From assembly GCA_046635845.1 (NCBI GenBank), contig JAQQXN010000002.1: DNA of 64,000 nt; one strand, written 5' to 3'. The stretch's first letter is position 1. Each line of letters opens with the position of its first letter. Of this stretch, positions 55,078 through 63,452 are shown one piece after another. This stretch comes from UBA168 sp011055275. GTDB taxonomy: Archaea > Thermoproteota > Thermoprotei_A > Marsarchaeales > UBA168. The position numbers were made by a program, and so were the translations under genes. The notes beneath the pieces were generated by a model, which ran no database searches, was not told the DNA's origin, and saw nothing but the letters and a program-made list of their open reading frames with translations.

Positions 55078-55797
55078 TTAAGGTAGGTTTGCCATATTTA
55101 AGATTTTGGATAATTTATCCAATTCTTCGGCGCCTTCATCAAACCCCGCAAAACAATGAGTCCTGCACCAAGCTTCATCCCTGGGCTCCGTGAGAGGGGG
55201 GCCGAGTAGCTTGTTCAGGACAAAGTAATGAGGAAACTTCAGGTGCGGCACCACGGCACGGAATAGATTTTCATAAGCGCTCAACTCATAACCCTTAGCT
55301 ATGGGAACCCTGAGCTCCACCTTCATGTGCGCTTCTGCAAGTAGGTCAAGTGACTTAAGAAAGTTTGAAAACATTGCCGAACTGGCAACTTCGCCGTACC
55401 CGTAAAATTCTGGCAACTTCAGGTCCGTCGCAACGTGATCAAGCAGGGGTAGTACCTTTTTAAGTAGCCAGGGTAAGGTCAAGTTCGAGTTAAGTGAAAT
55501 ATTCACGCCCTCGCTCTTGAGCTCTTTGAAAAGCCCTTTCAGCTCGTTGACCTGCATGAGCGGCTCACCTCCGGTTACGTGGAAATAGTCTACGAAACTT
55601 AGGACCGACAAAAGGTCTCCTTTCATTTTTTCTATGTCAATTTCTGAGCAAGCTTCCCGTGAACCATTGGCAATCTTCCAGTTATGGCAAAATGGACAAC
55701 GCAGGTTACAACCACAAAGCCAAAGCGTGAACGTCACCTTACCCTTAACGTCCACCAGAGATATTGGCTTCCAGCCTGCCCCCTTCAAAGCAGTCAA
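55078..55797 (-). CDS. nrdG: Anaerobic ribonucleotide reductase activating enzyme (NrdG-type radical SAM)
   Basis: About 239 residues from TTG 55797, whose TTGA overlaps the nrdD stop; a longer frame from 55914 runs inside nrdD. Radical SAM enzyme with CGCNLRCPFCHNW, containing the C-x3-C-x2-C loop, then HVTGGEPLMQ and ISLNSNLTL. It makes the glycyl radical on NrdD. The arrangement matches the archaeal, longer NrdG2-type activase. Confidence 0.85.
   Translation of the reverse strand: MTALKGAGWKPISLVDVKGKVTFTLWLCGCNLRCPFCHNWKIANGSREACSEIDIEKMKGDLLSVLSFVDYFHVTGGEPLMQVNELKGLFKELKSEGVNISLNSNLTLPWLLKKVLPLLDHVATDLKLPEFYGYGEVASSAMFSNFLKSLDLLAEAHMKVELRVPIAKGYELSAYENLFRAVVPHLKFPHYFVLNKLLGPPLTEPRDEAWCRTHCFAGFDEGAEELDKLSKILNMANLP
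55106..55122. promoter_or_regulatory. 17-bp palindromic operator before btuFCD
   Basis: TTGGATAATTTATCCAA, 8-1-8 inverted repeat. On the minus strand it is followed after 4 nt by TTAAATA (TATA box) and 37 bp later by the btuF ATG. It lies within the 3' coding end of nrdG. The same 17-mer occurs before nrdD. Confidence 0.8.
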
Positions 55798-57656
55798 CCT
55801 AGGTCGTAGTGCTCCCTTGTCCAGAACTCTTTGCGCCTCGCTGGGTTCCAGTTCTTCAGTGGTCTGTAGTATCCTATGATCCTGCTCCATATATCTACTT
55901 TTTCTGAGCCGCATTTAGGGCACCTCGTATATATACCGGTAAAGCTTGAGCCGCAAGTCCTGCAAACCGTCAGAGCAGGCGTGTAACTCCAGTAAACCAG
56001 ATCTGTGTTAATTAGCTTCTTCGTGAGCGAGGCTAAGGCCTCGGGATCGGGCCGCTCTCCCAGGAAGATGTGCATCATAACTCCTCCTGTAAACGAGCGC
56101 TGAACGCCGGCTTCGATATCCACGCGATCAGAAAGCTGCAACGAGCCGTAGTAGGGCGCTATGCTGGTGCTGTATATGGGATCCGTCTCCCGTGGCAAAA
56201 AGGGCAACAGCTCTGGAAAATCCCTGAGGTCCGAGAGGGCCAACTTAGGAGCCGCGGATTCTCCCGGTATCTCCTCAACGTTCCAAGGGATACCCGTATC
56301 CTTCATCCACTCCCTTGCGCGTTTGACCGCGAAGTCGACAAATTGTTTCATCGCATCCCTTGCCCTTAACCAATCTCTCCTACTTCCCTCATACCACAAA
56401 GCTGGCTGGTTCATATATATGGCTGCGGCTTCGGGCAGGCCAAGTAATCCTATGGTGTTGAAGTGATTGGCTGGAAACTCTGGCAGGTATTCCCTAATTG
56501 CCCAATAAAAGGAGGGATAAGATCTTAGAAGCCTTACGTATCTATCCCTTAGCCATTCTTCTGCCTGCCTCACTTTACCCAATGCCTCATCGTAGAGCTC
56601 CCATACATCCCGATGGTCGCGCTGAGCCTTCATGAAAACTCTCGGTAGGTTGACGTCGGAAGCGTTAACCGATCCAGTCGCATCAGGAAGTGCCCAAATC
56701 CCTCCGAAGGCCTTTCTATCTTCGCTGGCTGTAAAACTCTGTTCCACCGAAAAAGACTTGGCCATGGCCAACTCGTTCCTGTCGATGTTTATCCTACAGC
56801 ACATGGCGAAACTCGCGTCTGGGTCAACAACCCGAGTATTAAGCCAATAGAAACTTCCTTTCTCCGCAGCAGTTTCAAAGATCGATTCAAATATCTCGGG
56901 ATCATCCCATAGCATGCGCGCCGTCGTCATAAGAGTCGGTATGGGAAACGTGAACGGCTGCCCAATGGAATCTCCGCTCCTCAGAAGCAGACTCAACGCA
57001 ATCACGAACTCCTTCGCTTCTTTCTCGTAGTTTCCAAGGGTCCCTACCGCCATCCCTCCTAAAATTGCCCGATCACCATCGAGCATTTTCTTTGACGCAT
57101 CCAACGTCACGGTGAAGTTAGTAAAGGGAGTTTGCATGCCAACCCTGCTCGGGTAGTTTAGGTTAAATAGGAGCCTTTGAACGCCTTGGATGATGCGCTT
57201 GCGCTCCAGTTGATCAGCTCTTATGAAGGGACCCGCGTACCACTCTACAGAAGAAAGAGCCTGCGCGCCCGTGAAGAACTGCTGTAGCGTTATCAGGTAA
57301 TTTGCGATATGATCAACATATGTATCGAAATGTTTTGCAGGCAAGGAGTTAACGGTCGATGTTTTTAACCCCTTGGTAAGCAGCGCGTTCATCGAATGAC
57401 CGCTGCAGTAAGGAAGGTAAACGCTCATGGGCAGCTTATGGACGTATATCTCCGCGCTCCGCATGGCATCTCTCACCGCAACAGGCATCGATCCTTCCGC
57501 TTCGGTCTGAAGAGCCTGCTCGGCAACATAAGAGAAATATCCGGTAGGTCCGAGGTATTTATTCGCATTTTCCAGGACGTCAAGAGTTTCCCTTTTAACG
57601 TATCTCAAAAAGCTCTCGCTTTCAGAAAAACCTCCCGATTCCGCCTGCTGGGCCAT
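55794..57656 (-). CDS. nrdD: Anaerobic ribonucleoside-triphosphate reductase (class III)
   Basis: A 620-residue glycyl-radical enzyme that reduces ribonucleotides without oxygen or B12. Seen: EGSMPVAVRDAMRSAEIYVH, LPYCSGHSMNALLTKGL, FITNFTV-like PFTNFTVTLD, NINRDE-like CCRINIDRNELAM, C-terminal zinc site CRTCGSSF..CPKCGSE (about 575-593) and the glycyl-radical loop SRIIGYYRPLKNWNPARRKE near 600. No ATP-cone at the N-terminus. First gene of nrdDG; promoter with operator at 57687-57703. Confidence 0.93.
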   Translation of the reverse strand: MAQQAESGGFSESESFLRYVKRETLDVLENANKYLGPTGYFSYVAEQALQTEAEGSMPVAVRDAMRSAEIYVHKLPMSVYLPYCSGHSMNALLTKGLKTSTVNSLPAKHFDTYVDHIANYLITLQQFFTGAQALSSVEWYAGPFIRADQLERKRIIQGVQRLLFNLNYPSRVGMQTPFTNFTVTLDASKKMLDGDRAILGGMAVGTLGNYEKEAKEFVIALSLLLRSGDSIGQPFTFPIPTLMTTARMLWDDPEIFESIFETAAEKGSFYWLNTRVVDPDASFAMCCRINIDRNELAMAKSFSVEQSFTASEDRKAFGGIWALPDATGSVNASDVNLPRVFMKAQRDHRDVWELYDEALGKVRQAEEWLRDRYVRLLRSYPSFYWAIREYLPEFPANHFNTIGLLGLPEAAAIYMNQPALWYEGSRRDWLRARDAMKQFVDFAVKRAREWMKDTGIPWNVEEIPGESAAPKLALSDLRDFPELLPFLPRETDPIYSTSIAPYYGSLQLSDRVDIEAGVQRSFTGGVMMHIFLGERPDPEALASLTKKLINTDLVYWSYTPALTVCRTCGSSFTGIYTRCPKCGSEKVDIWSRIIGYYRPLKNWNPARRKEFWTREHYDLG

Positions 57657-57686
57657 GCCTCTAATTTAGCTTCTCCATTTAAGGCT

Positions 57687-57703
57687 TTGGATAAATTATC
57701 CAA
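57687..57703. promoter_or_regulatory. 17-bp palindromic operator before nrdDG
   Basis: TTGGATAAATTATCCAA, the same palindrome as at 55106-55122 (differing only in strand of the centre base). On the minus strand it precedes TTAAAT (TATA) after 4 nt and the nrdD ATG after 31 bp. Identical operator-to-TATA spacing at two promoters is strong evidence for one regulator. Confidence 0.82.
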
Positions 57704-57950
57704 CCATCTCTGCTTCGAACCTAAGCAAAAAAGACCCTTAAGATCATTAAGCCTCCAATCAAGCGAAAAATCTCAACAAGGTTGTCGCACTTCACCAAAC
57801 CCCCAGCAGTAGCAACAACCCAGTTGTATCTTCCCGAGCGATCTCGATTGCAATAGATCTAGCATCGAAGCAGCAACTGGACGTGCATGAGATAAAAGAG
57901 ACCTGCATGCAAAAACAGTAAAACTGAAACCTTCGAGAAAGTGCCCTTCC

Positions 57951-58337
57951 CTATTTCTCGGGCTGACTTATCGTGTATATTTTGTCGACGACCATGGGGG
58001 TCCCATCCTTTGGGCAACTTTCTCCTATCTTTCCGACGTAGTCACCGACCATGAAGTCCTTGGTGAGTTGATATCCACATGAGGGGCATCTGTAGACCGT
58101 GAACGTCCTCTCCGGTATCGCAGACATAACATATCCGATTCTGTAGTAATTCAAGATTGTGACATATAAAAGCACTATAGCCGCAGCATAGCTTATGAGG
58201 GCAAGAAGCAACCCCATTATCCCATCAGCTATTGATTCAGACCCAAACACTATGAGGAAGAGCGCCAGAACTACTCCTATGATAAGGTTTACATACCTGA
58301 TGGTGTTGCTCGGTCTTTTCTGGGCTTGCGATGACAA
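57951..58337 (-). CDS. Membrane zinc-ribbon protein, DUF1512 partner
   Basis: A 128-residue protein with two helices (about residues 14-30 and 37-64) and a cytosolic zinc ribbon CPSCGYQLTKD...CPKDGTPM (about 84-112), in which one Cys pair is C-x2-C and the other is reduced to a single Cys. It starts directly after the DUF1512 gene stop. No known function; likely a subunit of the same membrane assembly. Confidence 0.6.
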   Translation of the reverse strand: MSSQAQKRPSNTIRYVNLIIGVVLALFLIVFGSESIADGIMGLLLALISYAAAIVLLYVTILNYYRIGYVMSAIPERTFTVYRCPSCGYQLTKDFMVGDYVGKIGESCPKDGTPMVVDKIYTISQPEK

Positions 58338-59447
58338 TCAGGCCACCCCTATGCTGTTACCTATGCCAGCGATTATTACCTCATCGCCGGCCTTCGTCTG
58401 CTCCCTTATGACCTGCTTCACCTTCTCCACGGCCGCTGGTACGGCATCGGCTATCTCCTTCTTCATACCGGTTATGGCCTCATCCATCGATTCTTTGAGG
58501 ATTACCGCTAGTAGAGGGACGTTGTGCGTCCTGGCAGCCTCTTCTATCTTGAACTTCTCAGGACCAGGATCTCCTATCGCGGCACCAACTCCCTCAACTA
58601 TCTCTCCGCTGTTATCCCCTTCTAGCTTCAGCGCTGCATCTACCGTTATTATAAGCTTGACCTTGTCTCCCTCGCTCTCTATGAGCCTCTGCACCCCCTC
58701 GCCTGGCTTTCCAACCCTCCCGCCAGGCCCTTTGGCCTTAAGTATAAGTAGCGTCCTGCCTTCAAACTCCTGCTTTGCAAAGACGGTCTTTGTTCCCTCG
58801 ATCTCCTGCATTGGCGCGCCCGCGGCCAGCATATGGGCCACCATGGGCCCAGCTCCATCGCCTATTGGCTTGCCATCTAAGAAAGCATTCATGGCCTTTT
58901 CATAGCTGCGCGCTATTTCCTTTATTTGACCAAGGCTCATGGCTACCTGCATTAATATCATCCAATTGTTCTGTTTTGTTCCAAGAACAAGGAAGTGCCT
59001 TATGTAGCGGTAGATGAAGTTAAGTGCCATGGCCGCCTCCATGGCTACAGCCAAGTTGGCCTGCTCTTCGCTTGAGGCATTAGGTGCGAGCTTTGCCATC
59101 TCCTGATCAAACCTATTCTCTCTCACGTCAAGCAGATACTCCAACCTCTTGAGAACTCCACTGGGATCCCTGTCCACTGGCTCGATGGTGAAGAACTCTA
59201 GGAAGTCCTTTATCCTTTGGCTTGGATCCATGTTCGGTTTCCCCTTCTGAACTACGGCGTTGATCAATTTAGCCGTCGCTGCGTCGCTGACCGCTTTCAT
59301 CTCTCTTAGAAAGCTCTCGATCTGGTTCTTCCAGATCATAGACTGAAGTTTTTGCCCGTAGAACATCAGATATATCCATGCTATTGTCACTAGCAAGTAG
59401 ATGATCCATCCGGTCGTGCTACTCGGCAATAGACCCGACGTGCTCAA
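58338..59447 (-). CDS. DUF1512 family protein
   Basis: A 369-residue archaeal protein: single N-terminal membrane helix (about residues 12-30), then a long cytosolic part with MDPSQRIKDFLEFFTIEPVD, MALNFIYRYIRHFLVLGTKQ, GDGAGPMVAHMLAAG, LILKAKGPGGRVGKPGEGVQ and GEIVEGVGAAIGDPGPEKFK. These are DUF1512 landmarks. Function unknown; the GPGGxxGKPGEGV segment looks like a phosphate-binding loop. Operon with the zinc-ribbon membrane protein. Confidence 0.82.
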   Translation of the reverse strand: MSTSGLLPSSTTGWIIYLLVTIAWIYLMFYGQKLQSMIWKNQIESFLREMKAVSDAATAKLINAVVQKGKPNMDPSQRIKDFLEFFTIEPVDRDPSGVLKRLEYLLDVRENRFDQEMAKLAPNASSEEQANLAVAMEAAMALNFIYRYIRHFLVLGTKQNNWMILMQVAMSLGQIKEIARSYEKAMNAFLDGKPIGDGAGPMVAHMLAAGAPMQEIEGTKTVFAKQEFEGRTLLILKAKGPGGRVGKPGEGVQRLIESEGDKVKLIITVDAALKLEGDNSGEIVEGVGAAIGDPGPEKFKIEEAARTHNVPLLAVILKESMDEAITGMKKEIADAVPAAVEKVKQVIREQTKAGDEVIIAGIGNSIGVA

Positions 59448-59546
59448 CTTTAATTCATATTCTTCTATGATAGGTATTTAAGTATAAGTATGAACCTTGC
59501 GTTTAACGGCGACACCTTTATTTATAAGCTGGGGCCTATAGCTCGC

Positions 59547-60011
59547 ATGCCCTGCTTCGATAGAGGGATCCTAGGGGGTACCTTCGATTTCATACACAGA
59601 GGACACAAAGATCTTCTTGAAACGGCGTTTAAGGTAGCCGCAACGGTAACGATAGGGCTTACAACAGATGAATTTGCGGTGAAAAAGAAAAAAATAGCTC
59701 ACGTTTATGAGGAAAGGAAGGCCTCCCTTGCTGCATATCTGGACTCTCGGGGATTCGCGGGGCGTTACCATTTGGTACCGATATCCGATCCCGTAGGGCC
59801 TGCCTTAGGGGACTACGACGTGCTTATAGTGAGCGAGGAGACTCTTCCGGGGGCAAATCTGGTTAATGAGGCAAGAGTCAACGCGGGAGTTAAAAAGCTC
59901 ATCTTAATTGTGGTACCTATGGCCTTAGCTTATGACAAAAAACCTATTTCTAGCACAAGAATTAGAGAAGGAGAAATAGATGAAGAGGGAAACAGGATTG
60001 AGCTCCGATAG
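59547..60011 (+). CDS. coaD: Phosphopantetheine adenylyltransferase (archaeal CoaD)
   Basis: About 154 residues from ATG 59547, chosen because a TATA box (TTTATAAG, 59520-59527) precedes it by ~25 bp. The enzyme makes dephospho-CoA. Nucleotidyltransferase motifs GGTFDFIHRGHKDLLETAF (with H-x-G-H) and ISSTRIREGEIDEEG are both present. It overlaps pheS by 32 bp, so it is the first gene of a coaD-pheS-pheT operon. Confidence 0.92.
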   Translation: MPCFDRGILGGTFDFIHRGHKDLLETAFKVAATVTIGLTTDEFAVKKKKIAHVYEERKASLAAYLDSRGFAGRYHLVPISDPVGPALGDYDVLIVSEETLPGANLVNEARVNAGVKKLILIVVPMALAYDKKPISSTRIREGEIDEEGNRIELR

Positions 60012-61377
60012 GATTCAAGTCGTGCTTGGTTTTATAAAAGGCCTTAAGGAGTTTAAACTTGAATCCCTGTCTCAGGCTCTAGGCATACCAGAAGCCACCT
60101 TGGCCTCCACACTTGAGGATATGAAACAGAGCGGCATCATCGACTTTACCGCGAAAGAGGAAGAGAGCTACGAGCTCACCGAGCGGGGAGCAAAGTATAA
60201 GGCCGAGGGTTTACCTGAGATAAGGCTGACCTCTCTTGTAAGGGAAAAAGGGGAGTTAAGCATTGATGAGGTAAAGGAGAAACTAGGAGATGAGGCAAGC
60301 GCCGCAATATCTTGGGCGATCAAGAAAGGATATGTCTCATTAAAAAAAGAGAGCGGAAAAACAAGTATTTATTTCAGGAAGGCTCCAGCTGAAACACTTG
60401 AGGACTTGATATCCACAAACCGCGCTGAAGCTCTTCAAAGGGGTATAATAAGGAAAAAAAACGTGAAAGTATATCATTTGGTGAGCGCTAAGGTTGTCGA
60501 GCAACCGCACTTTCTCGCGTTGACAAGGTTAACTCACGATGAAATACTAAGCGGGCGGTGGAAACAAGGCCTTAAACCATATGATCTTTCGGTGCTACCG
60601 CAACCTTCTAGAGGAGGAAAGAAGAACTTCTTCGAGGAGTTCCTAAGTTGGGTGAGGGAGATTCTCGAGGACATGGGATTCCAGGAGTCGCTTGGACCAT
60701 ACGTTGAGACCGAATTCTGGAATTTTGACGCGCTCTTTCAAGCCCAGGACCATCCGGCGAGAGAGATGCACGACGTGCTTTACATCGAGGGAAAGGGAAA
60801 AATTGATGATGAAGATTTGATCAGAAGAGTTGCCAGAGAGCACGAGCTGGGATGGGGGTACTCATGGAGCCTGGAAAAAGCCTCGTCCTTGGTTTTAAGG
60901 TCTCAAAACACAGCGGTCTCCGCGAGGTTTCTGGCGGAACACAAGGAAAGGCCGATAAAGATGTACTCGGTTGACAGGGTTTTCCGGAAAGACGAAATCG
61001 ATCAAAAGCACCACATAGAGTTTTATCAGAGCGAAGGCATAGTGGTCGACAAAAATCTGTCCCTGGCAGACCTCATAGGCTTCCTAACGCAGTTTGCAAG
61101 ACAACTGGGTTTTGATGAGGTCAGGTTCTATCCAAGCTACTTCCCCTTCACCGAGCCCAGCGTTGAGGGATATGTTAAACACCCGGTTTTGGGGTGGATG
61201 GAGGCACTTCCGGGTGGTATTTTCAGGCCTGAGGTAACCAGGCCCTTGGGTACCGACGAGCCAGTACTCGCATGGGGAATAGGGATTAGCAGATTGGCCA
61301 TGGCCAAATTTGGATTGAATGACATAAGGCTTCTTTACAGCCCCGACGTCGATTTTCTAATAGAGGAGGAGCTTTAA
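59980..61377 (+). CDS. pheS: Phenylalanyl-tRNA synthetase alpha subunit
   Basis: A 465-residue archaeal PheS: N-terminal winged-helix repeats for tRNA binding (IPEATLASTLEDMKQSGIID, ELTERGAKY) up to about residue 180, then the class II core with motif 1 GPYVETEFWNFDALFQAQDH, motif 2 VDRVFRKDEIDQKHHIEFYQ, FYPSYFPFTEPSVEGYV and motif 3 VLAWGIGISRLAMAKFG. Followed 1 bp later by pheT. Confidence 0.95.
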   Translation: MKRETGLSSDRIQVVLGFIKGLKEFKLESLSQALGIPEATLASTLEDMKQSGIIDFTAKEEESYELTERGAKYKAEGLPEIRLTSLVREKGELSIDEVKEKLGDEASAAISWAIKKGYVSLKKESGKTSIYFRKAPAETLEDLISTNRAEALQRGIIRKKNVKVYHLVSAKVVEQPHFLALTRLTHDEILSGRWKQGLKPYDLSVLPQPSRGGKKNFFEEFLSWVREILEDMGFQESLGPYVETEFWNFDALFQAQDHPAREMHDVLYIEGKGKIDDEDLIRRVAREHELGWGYSWSLEKASSLVLRSQNTAVSARFLAEHKERPIKMYSVDRVFRKDEIDQKHHIEFYQSEGIVVDKNLSLADLIGFLTQFARQLGFDEVRFYPSYFPFTEPSVEGYVKHPVLGWMEALPGGIFRPEVTRPLGTDEPVLAWGIGISRLAMAKFGLNDIRLLYSPDVDFLIEEEL

Positions 61378-61378
61378 C

Positions 61379-62986
61379 ATGCCAACCAACAATCTCAACC
61401 TTGGAAAACTGGTGTCCGATTCTGGCCTTAGCGAGGGAGAACTCTTGGAGACCTTGCCTCTTTTGAAGGTGTCAGGCGAGGTCCTTGGAAACGATTTAGA
61501 AATAGAGGTCACTCCAGATAGACCTGATCTGCTTGGGCAGAAAGGACTGGCGAGAGCTTTGAGGGCATACTTCGCAGGTAAGGATGAGGAGCTCAAAACC
61601 GTTATCGATGCTGTGCCAGTCTTCCAAGACGAAGGGACCCTTAGGCAAAGGGGTTACTTCCAAGGTTTCTTCGTAAATGATGTCAAACTAGATGATGATG
61701 ATATAAAAGAACTGATGATGTTTCAAGAGCTTTTACACAAGAGTTTTTGCAGGAACAGAACAAAAGCATCGATAGGCCTTCACGACGCAGCTGGAATCAG
61801 CGAGATCAGGTATACGACCGCAAGGGGAGATTCGATACGGTTCGTCCCCTTGGGAGAATCCCGCCAAATGACTCCAAAAGAGGTTTTAAACTCCACGGAG
61901 AAGGGAAAGACGTATAGCTCGCTGATCAAAGACGACGAGTTCCTGTTCCTGATCTCAAACAAAGGGGTGATGTCAATGCCACCAGTGATCAACTCCGTTG
62001 AGACGCAGGTATCGCAATCAACGAAAAGGTTATTCGTGGATGTCGAGGGGACTGATCCTAGAACCGTTGAGCTAGTCACTGGCATTTTGGTGAGGGAGCT
62101 CTCTGGATACGGAAACATATCGAGAGTTGTTATCAATGGCCCAGGAGGACAAGCAGTTGTGCCCTCCCTTTCCGAGAAAAAACATGAGCTCAGTATTTTG
62201 AGCGTCTCTAAGAGACTAGGCATAAGCTTGACCCCAGTAAGGGCAGCCCAAGCATTACGTAAGATGGGGCACCGCGTGCAGTTAATCGGCGAAAAGCTGG
62301 AGATCTTTTCCCCGTACTACAGGTTTGATGTAATAAGCGAGGTTGACCTTATAGAAGACGTTATGATGGGATTGGGGCTCAAGGAACTAACCCCATCTAT
62401 CCCTAACACCTACACCATCGGAAAGAGGTCAGCTACGACGTCACTTGAAGATAAGATAAGAGAGGTCTTAGCTAACTTGGGTTATGTTGAGATCTCAATG
62501 ACCTTGCTAAGCGAGGGAAAGAACCAATCGCTCGTCTATGCAGCAGACCCCGTAAAGGTCAAAAATCCAGTTAGCTCTTCTTATGATTCGCTCAGAGAGG
62601 GACTTCTTCCGGACCTACTTCAAGCCCTTTTCGTGAACAAAAAGAAGCGCATGCCGCTGAAGCTCTTTGAGGTAGGTCCCGTTGTAATCAAAGAAGAAAA
62701 CTTTTTGACCCAGAAAGTTAACGCGGCAGCTGTGATAAGCGATTACTCGGTCAGTGCGGAAGACATACAGGGAGACCTCCTAAGGCTTGCCAAGCGCCTG
62801 CGCTTAGCTCTTGACATAAAGTCTAAGGATTTTCCTTTCGCTATCACTGGAAGGTCAGCTGTTTTTGACTGTGGCTGGATCGCTGAGATCTCACCCGAGG
62901 TTTTGCTGAAGTTCGACTATGACTTCCCCGTTGTGGCGTTTGAGCTCACCGTTGCTACGCAGTTCCGCACAGAGATCACGCAGTAA
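61379..62986 (+). CDS. pheT: Phenylalanyl-tRNA synthetase beta subunit
   Basis: A 535-residue archaeal PheT, shorter than the bacterial form. Landmarks: LEIEVTPDRPDLLGQKGLAR, the B3/B4 region CRNRTKASIGLHDAAGISEI, B5 ISLTPVRAAQALRKMGHRVQ and FDVISEVDLIEDVMMGLG, and the inactive synthetase-like C-terminal domain (NPVSSSYDSLREGLLPDLLQ, LFEVGPVV, WIAEISPEVLLKFDYDFPVV). Last gene of coaD-pheS-pheT. Confidence 0.95.
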   Translation: MPTNNLNLGKLVSDSGLSEGELLETLPLLKVSGEVLGNDLEIEVTPDRPDLLGQKGLARALRAYFAGKDEELKTVIDAVPVFQDEGTLRQRGYFQGFFVNDVKLDDDDIKELMMFQELLHKSFCRNRTKASIGLHDAAGISEIRYTTARGDSIRFVPLGESRQMTPKEVLNSTEKGKTYSSLIKDDEFLFLISNKGVMSMPPVINSVETQVSQSTKRLFVDVEGTDPRTVELVTGILVRELSGYGNISRVVINGPGGQAVVPSLSEKKHELSILSVSKRLGISLTPVRAAQALRKMGHRVQLIGEKLEIFSPYYRFDVISEVDLIEDVMMGLGLKELTPSIPNTYTIGKRSATTSLEDKIREVLANLGYVEISMTLLSEGKNQSLVYAADPVKVKNPVSSSYDSLREGLLPDLLQALFVNKKKRMPLKLFEVGPVVIKEENFLTQKVNAAAVISDYSVSAEDIQGDLLRLAKRLRLALDIKSKDFPFAITGRSAVFDCGWIAEISPEVLLKFDYDFPVVAFELTVATQFRTEITQ

Positions 62987-63452
62987 ACCCACATCTCCGT
63001 CAAGGCGGCTATCAACTCAAGGCTACAAGTAAATACCTTCTTTTAGTTGCACGAGTTAATTGTGAGGAGTAATCTAACCGTCATGCTTAAAATTGAAACA
63101 AATAACCTTTGCCCCCGGACCTTTCTAGGAGCCGCCGAGATAGCGCTACGCTCACGATGAAAGCGGTTGCAAAAAGGGCCCAGGGGCCTTTTACCATTGG
63201 CGAGCTTATGCGTGAGAACATGGTTGCTACTCAAATTAGATATTGCCAACAACCGCGTAAGAAGCCAACAAAAAGCTCTTATTCGCAAAGAGGGCGATAG
63301 CAGTATGCTTGCATGGGTTCCAGAGGGGGCACTAACAGGCGCTTTATCCGCTAATAGACCAAATCTGGCAGGAACCAGCTCGCGCTTAAGTCCATTTGAT
63401 ATGGTAGCTCCCTCTCTGGGCATCGATTTGCTAAAGTACCAGGTGATTACAC
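62987..63452. other. 466-bp gap without a supportable gene
   Basis: Short overlapping frames exist on both strands but none has recognisable motifs, a plausible promoter-start arrangement or consistent codon use. It may hold a decayed gene. The right end must contain the tyrS promoter. Confidence 0.4.

Noticed and set aside
55078..55914. nrdG start at 55914
   Set aside because: It would overlap nrdD by 121 bp; the TTG at 55797 overlapping the nrdD stop fits the operon style.
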